Source: Deltaproteobacteria bacterium (GTDB lineage: Bacteria; Desulfobacterota; DSM-4660; Desulfatiglandales; B25-G16). Taken from it: a stretch of DNA of 5,448 bases. Below the pieces are notes generated by a model. It was not told where the DNA came from. It searched no databases and saw nothing but the letters and a program-made list of their open reading frames with translations. Below, in pieces: positions 1 through 5,448 of the stretch. The stretch spans positions 869,894 to 875,341 of the forward strand of contig CP070752.1 of the NCBI GenBank assembly GCA_020348625.1, given 5' to 3'. Made by a program: the position numbers and the translations under genes. Position 1 is the stretch's first letter, and every line of letters begins with the position of its first letter.

Positions 1-453
1 ATATCCTAATCTGCCATCTCAGATATCAGATGCTTTGCCATGAGCGCATTTTATCAAGACGCCCCCTTATTGTTGCTATCCTCATGATATCCCTGGCCAG
101 AGAGCAGAAAGAGAGGCCTCAAAAACGAGGTCTCCAAGAAGTCGACACCTCCTTGATATGGTACATTTGATTCCGTAATCTCTACTGGAATGAGGCGATC
201 GTCAGATATAAGCCCTGGCAAGCAATCGCCACTTTTCGAGCCCAATAATTTACCCCAATGTCTTGATGAAATACTACTCTTGACTTACGAAACTGCCTAT
301 CTATATCTTTCGATGCCCTTTCCATTGACACACACCCACCACTGTCTTACATTGGCCTAGCCCAAAACCAAGTTGCTGCAACCATAATTGAGCTCAATCA
401 GATAGGCTAGTAGTGAGCGAAATACTCCAGGTTTAAGCCCAAATTGAAAGGAT
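1..453. other. Gene-poor upstream region
   Basis: I see no convincing gene here. A 63-codon minus-strand frame (245 to 54) starts with TTG, has no clear ribosome site and matches no family I know. The stretch carries the likely promoter of the LuxR-type gene (325-353) and one copy of ATTTACCCC at 248-256, a motif that recurs downstream of that gene. The long leader between promoter and start codon has no riboswitch or strong hairpin that I can recognise. Confidence 0.5.
325..353 (+). promoter_or_regulatory. Sigma70-type promoter for the LuxR-family gene
   Basis: A perfect -35 box TTGACA lies at 325-330. A 17-base spacer separates it from TACATT at 348-353, which matches the -10 consensus TATAAT in four of six positions including the first, second and last. 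Transcription would begin near 360, leaving a leader of about 155 bases before the preferred start codon at 517. The call rests on consensus match and optimal spacing alone. Confidence 0.55.
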
Positions 454-500
454 ATGCGAAACTATTTGGATTTGACCGCTGAAGGAAATCAGTTCTTGTT

Positions 501-507
501 GAAGGAG
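501..507 (+). promoter_or_regulatory. Ribosome binding site that decides the start at 517
   Basis: GAAGGAG lies nine bases before ATG 517, a near-ideal Shine-Dalgarno arrangement. The upstream in-frame ATG 454 has a purine run GAAAGGA at 446-452 that ends only one base before the codon, too close for normal initiation. Start 517 also yields an N terminus [14 protein letters not shown], which resembles the usual start of this protein family. Confidence 0.65.
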
Positions 508-516
508 TTACACAAA

Positions 517-1605
517 ATGAAGGATGAGGATAAGACGAAAGGGTATCTGCTCAATGAAATAGCAGAAATGCGTCAAAGGATTGCGGAATTGGAGGCATCC
601 GCATCTCGAAGGAGCGAGGCCGAGGAGATAATGGGAAAGCGAACTCATGATCTCGGAGAACGGGTTAAGGAGCTGAATTGTCTCTATGGGATCTCCAGAC
701 TGTTGGAGAAGCCTAGCATTTCCTTAGGGCAGATACTGCAGGGGGTGGTTGATCTCATTCCCCCGGCCTGGCAGTACCCAGAAATCACGTGCGCTAGAGT
801 AAGTCTGCATGATCAGATATTCGCGACAAAGAATTTCAAGCAAACAATGTGGAACCAGACCAGTGACATCGCTTCAGGCGGCGAACGAATCGGTGCTTTG
901 CAGGTCTACTACCTGGAACAAAGGCCTGAAAGGGATGAGGGGCCTTTCCTCAAAGAAGAGAGGAGTCTGCTCAACGCTATTGCAGAACGAGTGGGGAAAA
1001 TTTTTGAACGCAACCAAGCCGAGGCAGCTCTTCAAAAGGCACGAGACGAGTTAGAGGGAAGGATTAAGGAGCGAACGGCAGAACTAGCGCGAGCGAACGA
1101 AGAACTCAGGGCAGAGATCGCTGAGCGCAAGCGAATCGAGAATGAGCTCAAAGAAAGGGGGAAGGAACTAGAGGAGAAAACCCGCAATCTTGAAGAGGTA
1201 AATACTGCATTAAGGGTCTTGCTAAAAAGAAGAGAAGAGGACAAAGATGAGCTTGAAGAGAAGGTGCTCTTTAACATGAGGGAGTTGGTTGCCCCCTGTT
1301 TGGAGAAACTGAAAAAGAGCCGATTAGATGATAAACAGAAGCAGTATACGAACATCCTCGAATCAAACCTCAATGACATTACCTCGTCATTCTCGCAGCG
1401 GCTTTCATCCCGGTACCTGAAGCTGACCCCCACGGAAATTCAAGTAGCAAATCTCATAAAACACGGCAAAACCACCAAAGAGATAGCTGAGTTTCTGAGT
1501 CTGTCCAGTCAGACAATCGAATTTCACAGAAAGAATATTAGAGAGAAGATCGGAATAAAGAACAAGAAAGCCAACCTCAGAACCCGCCTTTTATCCATAG
1601 ATTAG
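517..1605 (+). CDS. LuxR-family regulator with GAF-like sensor and coiled coil
   Basis: This is probably a cytoplasmic transcription regulator of 362 residues; ATG 454 would add 21. In the 362-residue numbering, an N-terminal helix (1-45, MKDEDKTK and QRIAELEAS) leads into a GAF-like domain (about 50-175) containing [30 protein letters not shown], and [12 protein letters not shown] followed by [20 protein letters not shown] long charged coiled coil follows (about 180-295; [20 protein letters not shown]). The C-terminal LuxR/GerE helix-turn-helix (about 300-362) has [21 protein letters not shown] and the recognition helix [18 protein letters not shown]. In relatives a PAS domain usually sits in the middle; here it is absent and replaced by coiled coil. 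There is no receiver domain, transmembrane segment or kinase, so it probably senses a small ligand or partner in the cytoplasm. Its target is unknown. It has its own promoter and probably forms a single-gene unit. The family call is firm, the signal unknown. Confidence 0.9.
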   Translation: MKDEDKTKGYLLNEIAEMRQRIAELEASASRRSEAEEIMGKRTHDLGERVKELNCLYGISRLLEKPSISLGQILQGVVDLIPPAWQYPEITCARVSLHDQIFATKNFKQTMWNQTSDIASGGERIGALQVYYLEQRPERDEGPFLKEERSLLNAIAERVGKIFERNQAEAALQKARDELEGRIKERTAELARANEELRAEIAERKRIENELKERGKELEEKTRNLEEVNTALRVLLKRREEDKDELEEKVLFNMRELVAPCLEKLKKSRLDDKQKQYTNILESNLNDITSSFSQRLSSRYLKLTPTEIQVANLIKHGKTTKEIAEFLSLSSQTIEFHRKNIREKIGIKNKKANLRTRLLSID

Positions 1606-1606
1606 T

Positions 1607-1631
1607 GGGTAAATTATCCCCCCATTTACCC
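1607..1631 (+). terminator. Hairpin just after the LuxR-type gene
   Basis: GGGTAAAT at 1607-1614 and ATTTACCC at 1624-1631 form a perfect eight-base-pair stem around a nine-base loop, beginning one base after the TAG stop. No T run follows (the next bases are CCCAGAG), so this is not a standard intrinsic terminator. It could be a factor-dependent terminator, a 3' end stabiliser, or a pair of inverted binding sites for a regulator. Confidence 0.35.
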
Positions 1632-1739
1632 CCCAGAGATCCGCTGTTGTTGAGTATCCTCCGGCAATCTAAACTGACAGTAATACCATCGTAGGCGTTT
1701 GAACCACTGTACATAGCTCAGCAGTAGGTTTGAGCTCTT

Positions 1740-2093
1740 TTGGGCCCTATCCTACATATCGATGATGATTCTGAGGTTCTCAGTCCTCTCAGCCAAGCCC
1801 TGATGAATCTCGGGCATGAGGTGGAGGTGGCTTGCGATGGGGATGAGGGAATCGAATTGATAGACAGGGGTTGTGCGTGTGATCTCGCATTCACCGACAT
1901 AGAATGCCGGGGGGTAAATGACAACGCAGTCGCTAAACACATCGGAGCTCAGATAGCCAAGACATACCAATAGTAGCGATTCCGCGGTAAATGAGGATGC
2001 TATAAATGAGGAACTGTTCAACCCCGTTGTAGTGAATTCGTTTGAACCCGAAGCCTTATTCCGCGGCGTTTGGCTGCTTTTAGGAAATAGACA
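1740..2093 (+). pseudogene. Broken response-regulator receiver domain
   Basis: The opening frame (1740-1973, TTG start, no good ribosome site) gives LGPILHIDDDSEVL, then LGHEVEVACDGDEGIEL and DLAFTDIE. This is a CheY-like receiver with the acidic pocket at Asp8-Asp10 and phosphoacceptor Asp53. It loses register at about 1943: the next frame reads RSSDSQDIPIVAI, the expected helix and beta-4 strand, from 1943 to 1981. From about 1981 a third frame reads NEDAINEELFNPVVVNSFEPEALF, the expected end of a receiver. Each change of frame is explained by one missing base (ATCCGG to ATCGG; ATTTCC to ATTCC). The usual KPF lysine is Asn (NSF) even after repair, so the domain may have been degenerate already. 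Its last frame stays open into the Arg-rich gene. Sequencing or assembly error is an alternative to real decay. Confidence 0.75.
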
Positions 2094-2148
2094 AAGGCTT
2101 TCGTGCAGACAAGCAATCTTATGTGAGCGGTCCGACGAATATTGCACC

Positions 2149-2155
2149 AAGGAGG
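2149..2155 (+). promoter_or_regulatory. Ribosome binding site of the Arg-rich small protein
   Basis: AAGGAGG lies 11 bases before ATG 2167. It supports translation starting there rather than at the in-frame GTG near 2032, which falls inside the receiver-domain remnant. Confidence 0.6.
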
Positions 2156-2166
2156 GAACTCATAAC

Positions 2167-2385
2167 ATGTTTCTTTTTAACTATCTCAGAGGAAAAGAGA
2201 GGAGATCGGGCAAAGACCGGAGGAAGTTCGATGACCCTAACTACAGTGGTCCTCTCAGGCGAAATGGGTCCGATCGGAGACGAAGTCGCAGGGATGGGCG
2301 AACGGGTAACCATCAGGAGCTGTCGGAAGATCAGAAAAAGATGACAAATCGCATCATAGCGTTCCTGGAGAAACAAGGCAAATAA
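2167..2385 (+). CDS. Small Arg-rich protein with RRxGxDRR repeats
   Basis: This 72-residue protein of unknown function starts at ATG 2167 behind AAGGAGG. After a short hydrophobic start (MFLFNYLRG) it carries two copies of a basic motif, ERRSGKDRRK (about residues 11-20) and RRNGSDRRRSRR (about 31-42), separated by FDDPNYSGP. The end is a helical, charged tail (SEDQKKMTNRIIAFLEKQ). I recall similar GPxRRxGxDRR repeats in small proteins and linker regions of Desulfobacterota, without a known role; nucleic-acid or membrane-surface binding is only a guess from charge. The frame is open upstream through the end of the broken receiver domain, so a receiver fusion is formally possible, but the dedicated ribosome site argues for a separate gene. 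The HTH gene starts 54 bases downstream and could be co-transcribed. Confidence 0.65.
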   Translation: MFLFNYLRGKERRSGKDRRKFDDPNYSGPLRRNGSDRRRSRRDGRTGNHQELSEDQKKMTNRIIAFLEKQGK

Positions 2386-2439
2386 AGGAAATCGCCTGCA
2401 TAAAGCACTCAGATTTTACGGTCTCTGGAGGATTTCGGC

Positions 2440-3219
2440 ATGAAGAAAATGCACCTTGAGGCTCGTATAAAGACTCTATCTAATGGGAGTGCTAAAGATT
2501 TCATGAGGCATACGGCAGAAGTCAGGCGTCTCTCTGACAAAGAAATCGCAGGCATCATCAATGTGAGCATTTCCACCGTCCGCAAGACAAGGAAGCGATA
2601 CCGAATAGAAAGGGTTGATTCTTCGTTAAGAGGCTTTGAAGAAAGGTATGGCCCCTATGCTGTGCGGAGATTCAAGAGTATCATCGAAGATCCCCGATCA
2701 TCCCTGGCAGATGTGGGGAGACACCTTGGATTTACGCGGGAGTACGCGCGCCAGATTTACAGAAAGATCTATGGATTCCCGTATACTCAGACCTATCGCA
2801 ACAAGATAGCGCTCAAAAGACTGGAAGCTGCTTCCCTGAAATTCTCTTCGGGTCGGCTCTTGCACCTTAAGGGTGCAAAAGATAGAATCGCAAACATGGG
2901 CCTTGATCCTAGAATCTTGATCGAATCAAAAGCACATATTCTGATAACCAACAATAACCATGCAGTTGCAGTCATTTGTGCGTCAAAACTGCGAAGGATC
3001 AAAAACACGAAATATTTCCCAGTTGCCAAGTTAAGTAAGCAAAGACAGGCTTGTGATTTTTTTATTCTCACCTGCTTGAATAACGGAGATAGTATTTACT
3101 ATATTATCCCTAGCGAGGTAATGCCAAAAAAGGGGGCATTGATACCGGTCTCATCAAATAATGGCAACAATAAATACTCGATGTTCAAGGATGCCTGGCA
3201 CTTATTGCGGAGCAGTTGA
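2440..3219 (+). CDS. Double helix-turn-helix protein, possible endonuclease-like C-terminus
   Basis: This 259-residue protein starts at ATG 2440 behind GGAGGA (2427-2432, seven-base spacing). Residues 31-55 form a helix-turn-helix (LSDKEIAGIINVSISTVRKTRKRY). Residues 87-112 form a second one of sigma-region-4 type (SSLADVGRHLGFTREYARQIYRK). The C-terminal part, about 150-259, alternates beta strands and ends with CDFFILTCLNNGDSIYYIIP and then KYSMFKDAWHLLRSS. A Dff-x-n-YYIIPS strand pair followed by a y-x-x-f-x-x-aWhLL helix resembles PD-(D/E)XK-fold endonuclease domains seen with intron-encoded or phage-like proteins. However, the expected D...E-x-K positions (VAVICASKL region) lack acidic residues, so it may be catalytically dead or an unrelated fold. 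DNA binding is well supported; nuclease kinship is a weak inference. There is no signal peptide or membrane segment. Confidence 0.75.
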   Translation: MKKMHLEARIKTLSNGSAKDFMRHTAEVRRLSDKEIAGIINVSISTVRKTRKRYRIERVDSSLRGFEERYGPYAVRRFKSIIEDPRSSLADVGRHLGFTREYARQIYRKIYGFPYTQTYRNKIALKRLEAASLKFSSGRLLHLKGAKDRIANMGLDPRILIESKAHILITNNNHAVAVICASKLRRIKNTKYFPVAKLSKQRQACDFFILTCLNNGDSIYYIIPSEVMPKKGALIPVSSNNGNNKYSMFKDAWHLLRSS

Positions 3220-3820
3220 TATTTGTTATCACCGAGCGAGGGAGCAAAATTAGGCTTACTATCTTCAGAAACAGATTTAAGTTCAGGCATCTATGCTAAG
3301 TAATATTTTATCTTCTGAGGTTATTCATCCACTTGAATCCGCTTCGAATCAGAACGCAGGAACTCAATATTGGTGCAAGAATAAGCAACTTTTTTCCAGA
3401 ATGTCTATATGTTGTATATCAGCAGCAGATCCCAAAACTGTAGCTTCTGCTATGAACCTCTTACGGCCGAATTTCCACCTCAGCTTGCGCTTACAGGCGC
3501 AAATCTAAAATCCTTTCAAGCGCAATAGAATATAGATTACCTCCTCTTGTTGCTCCGTGAGCCATCTGTAAATTGACCGAAGCTGCAAGTAGAAGTACTG
3601 ATATCTTGCCACGACATTCAATATACAAAAACCGGATGTATGATGAAGATACTCAAACCTCAAGCTATGGGATGGTGTCGACGAAGATTTCATCTTGAAG
3701 GATGTAGTCGAACCAAGAGAGGTGCTCAATCTTTGAAGTGGAAGAGGACTTCCCATTCCACATCAGGTATGGTACTTAATGCTTTGAAGGTTTATCCAGA
3801 TTCCTGGAAACTCGAGACCG
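3220..3820. other. AT-rich gap without a convincing gene
   Basis: Short frames on both strands (for example + 3293-3508, + 3640-3828 and - 3756-3505) lack ribosome sites, family motifs and protein-like composition. The stretch holds a small hairpin, TTGCGC at 3485-3490 pairing with GCGCAA at 3497-3502, and the first copy of a 20-base direct repeat (3600-3619). No promoter with good spacing was found for the HEAT gene that follows. The region may hold remnants of lost genes. Confidence 0.5.
3600..3619 (+). repeat. 20-base direct repeat, copy 1
   Basis: GATATCTTGCCACGACATTC occurs here and again, identical and in the same orientation, as the last 20 bases of the window. The base before the repeat differs (T here, A at the other copy), so the left edge is defined; the right edge cannot be tested because the window stops. 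Confidence 0.9.
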
Positions 3821-5023
3821 ATGGGTAGGGTATTCAGACACATACCAGGCATTGTTTTCCCCGTTACGATTGTTATTCTCTGCTTCTGCATTGCCGGTAC
3901 AGGTTCAGAGGTTTCTGCAGACGGCAGACTGGACCAACTGAGAGCAACGCTTGCGCGCGGTGATGTGGAGGCAGCATGGAATGCAATAGGGGCCGTCCCA
4001 TCAGATCTATCGGGGCCGGAACGGGAAGAGACCATTGCTTTGCTGCGGAAGACCCTTATGAGGCAGTGGCCGCGCTGCACAGGAGACATCCGCCAAACGA
4101 TTGCGCGGAAGCTCGCAGATCTAGATGCCAGGGAAGCCGTCCCGGACCTCTTGGAGTTGATACGCCAAGATCGGAGAATTTCGCATGAGTGTGCCGAGTG
4201 AGGCTGCTGTTTTGCTTACCAGTCGGTAAGCGGGTTCTTTTTCAGCCTTGAGCCAGATCTGTTTTGTGAAAACGAGCTCCTTTCGGCTCTTTACTCCTTG
4301 GCAACATTCAGCTACGCAAAGGATCTTGCAGATTTGGCCGCAGTAAAGGAAGAGTATCGGCCACAGCTTCTGGTCATCCTATCCAAGATCGGTCACCCTC
4401 GATACGCTCATTTCATTGCCACATTCGCCGATTCTGATAATGCGGAGATCCGCTTGGCCGTCGCCTATGGCCTCGGTAAAATGAAGCAGCAGTCAGGTAT
4501 TCCGGTCCTGGGCCTGTTACTGGAGGACTCTAGCAGGTCTGTGAGTTGGGCGGCTTGCAATGCGTTGGTCGGGATCGCTGGAGACAGGGTGGTGGAAACC
4601 GTAAGGCTTAGGATCCATCACCCGAAGAAGGAAGTCCAGGCACTGGCTGCACGGGCCCTCGGTTGCTTGGGAGTTGCCGAGGGGCTTTCGGTTCTGAGAA
4701 CTTTAGCCAGCGCGGACGAAGAGGCAGGAATCCGGTCGCTGGCTGTAGCGTATTTGGGGCAACTGAAAGACGGCAAGTCAAGGCCCACTGCACTGGCTGG
4801 ACTAGAGGACGAAAGCCTTCTGGTTCGCGCATATTCGATCTACGCCTTGGGAAACATAGGTGAGCTTGAAGATATTGCTGCAATCGAGGATAGCCTGACT
4901 GAGGCTAAGAAAGTCGATCCCGCTCCGGCCGAAGGGGAGGCATTAGACATGATCGACGAAACCGTTCGGGAGACGCTCAAGAGAATTCGATCAAGGCACA
5001 CCGAACAACATTCCACCCCTTAA
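3821..5023 (+). CDS. Secreted HEAT-repeat protein with in-frame TGA (candidate selenoprotein)
   Basis: One frame of 400 codons is interrupted only by TGA at 4199-4201 (codon 127). A standard gene caller would report two pieces, 3821-4201 and TTG 4298-5023, but the 32 codons between them are also open in the same frame and read as protein (LEPDLFCENELLSALYSLAT). The second piece has no ribosome site of its own. Residues 1-33 are a signal peptide (basic MGRVFRH, hydrophobic core IVFPVTIVILCFCIAG, probable cut after VSA), so the protein is exported. Residues 85-120 and about 180-350 are HEAT-type helical pairs (EIRLAVAYGLGKM, VQALAARALGCLG, LLVRAYSIYALGNIG), a scaffold for protein contacts. Around the TGA the frame reads E-C-A-E-TGA-G-C-C, a CxxU-like redox motif, followed by a SECIS-like hairpin. 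The start has only a weak ribosome site (GGAAA, 3806-3811 area). Alternatives are a nonsense-broken pseudogene, or a 126-residue secreted product ending at the TGA. Confidence 0.7.
4199..4250 (+). promoter_or_regulatory. Candidate bacterial SECIS hairpin at the in-frame TGA
   Basis: The upper stem GCTTACC (4214-4220) pairs perfectly with GGTAAGC (4225-4231) around the tetraloop AGTC. Three U-G wobbles (4211-4213 with 4232-4234) extend it to ten pairs. A lower stem pairs AGGCTG (4201-4206) with CAGCCT (4243-4248), so the base of the structure begins at the TGA itself. An internal loop of four against eight bases joins the two stems. The loop G (4222) lies 20 bases beyond the TGA. Known bacterial SECIS elements sit directly after the UGA, with a G in the first or second loop position at roughly this distance. 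The T-rich strand TTCTTTTT (4235-4242) also allows reading it as an intrinsic terminator. Confidence 0.5.
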
Positions 5024-5448
5024 CCTATTGCGGAATCACCCCAACCTTCCAGGAGATAATAAGATCAAATCTCCGAACCACCCTTGACTATCCAACGAAG
5101 CATTTTTTCGGCGAATGAGGACTTAACACTGAATTTGAGAACCGCTGGAGGTAAGGTCTTGCGAAGCTGCTTGATCAGGTCCGTAATGAGAGACGTGCTA
5201 AGCGTTACTCAATTTGTCCTGAACAAGAGTAGAAGGAATGGGATAGAAGTCCAGCATTTTCGCCAGCAAGAGCATAAAGGAAATAGGGGAATTTTTCAAT
5301 ATCATTCTAATGATGCGTCAAGAGAACGGGGCTGATATCATCTTAGCTTTCTTGTCGTAGCAACACGCCTATAATCCGTCGCCTGACTATTTTCTTCAGT
5401 GCATTCTAGCATACCGCTGGGAATTTAAGATATCTTGCCACGACATTC
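5024..5448. other. Tail region with weak coding remnants
   Basis: No intact gene is visible, and no intrinsic terminator follows the HEAT gene. Two stretches read like protein in different frames: 5131-5232 (ENRWR, stop, then GLAKLLDQVRNERRAKRYSI) and 5247-5360 (KSSIFASKSIKEIGEFFNII, ending ADIILAFLS before TAG). Joining them needs one frame change and ignores two stops, so a decayed gene is possible but unproven. An 83-codon + frame at 5084-5335 starts with TTG and shows no family features. The second copy of the direct repeat closes the window. Confidence 0.35.
5429..5448 (+). repeat. 20-base direct repeat, copy 2
   Basis: This is identical to 3600-3619 and in the same orientation, 1829 bases downstream. 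It is cut by the window end, so the repeat could be longer. Together the copies bracket the HEAT-repeat gene. Confidence 0.9.

Noticed and set aside
54..245. 63-codon minus-strand frame with fairly protein-like composition
   Set aside because: It starts with TTG, has no clear ribosome site and matches no family I recognise; a remnant is possible but unsupported.
1032..1433. 133-codon minus-strand frame inside the LuxR-type gene
   Set aside because: It is a Ser-rich shadow of the coiled-coil coding strand.
3217..3231. TGATA/TATCA inverted repeat at the end of the HTH gene as a terminator
   Set aside because: The five-pair stem is AT-rich and has no following T run.
3293..3508. 71-codon plus-strand frame in the AT-rich gap
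   Set aside because: It has no ribosome site, no motif and an irregular composition.
3505..3756. 83-codon minus-strand frame covering direct repeat copy 1
   Set aside because: Its end (IYRWLTEQQEEVIYILLRLK) looks helical, but the rest is low-complexity with no start signal; the repeat reads NVVARY on this strand at both copies, which alone is not enough to call a gene.
4185..4229. Short overlapping frame ATG AGT GTG ... TAA across the TGA, as a possible frameshift route
   Set aside because: It ends after 14 codons, and the frame beyond its stop does not read like protein, unlike the original frame.

Overview
The window most resembles a chromosomal accessory region of a Gram-negative bacterium of the Desulfobacterota (former Deltaproteobacteria) type. 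This is inferred from protein style, not proven. The first gene has the GAF-like, coiled-coil, LuxR-tail build common in sulfate reducers and syntrophs, and the small Arg-rich protein with RRxGxDRR motifs is also familiar from that group. No RNA genes, CRISPR array or intact transposase were seen. All convincing genes are on the + strand, but they are spaced out and partly broken.

Region 1 (1-1740): about 450 bases without a gene, with a good sigma70-type promoter at 325-353. It leads to a soluble LuxR-type regulator whose better start is ATG 517, behind a strong Shine-Dalgarno (SD), rather than ATG 454. A GGGTAAAT/ATTTACCC hairpin follows its stop.

Region 2 (1740-2440): a response-regulator receiver domain broken by two apparent one-base deletions. 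Its last reading frame runs without a stop into a 72-residue Arg-rich protein that has its own SD and start. Region 3 (2440-3219): a 259-residue protein with two helix-turn-helix segments and a C-terminal part that faintly resembles restriction-endonuclease-fold domains but lacks clear catalytic residues.

Region 4 (3220-3820) is AT-rich with no convincing gene. It carries one copy of an exact 20-base direct repeat; the other copy is the last 20 bases of the window, so the pair brackets the last gene.

Region 5 (3821-5023) is the most interesting. It is one 400-codon frame for a secreted HEAT-repeat protein, open throughout except for a single in-frame TGA at 4199-4201. The TGA falls in a Cys-x-x-TGA context, is followed by Gly-Cys-Cys, and is immediately followed by a two-tier hairpin whose apical loop carries G in its second position. 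This is what a bacterial selenocysteine insertion element looks like, so the gene may encode an undescribed CxxU HEAT-repeat selenoprotein. A plain nonsense mutation or a terminator remain real alternatives, especially as the receiver gene nearby is broken. Region 6 (5024-5448) has only weak coding remnants.

The regulator, broken receiver, Arg-rich protein and HTH protein suggest a loose signalling or regulatory neighbourhood, but spacing and decay give no firm operon.
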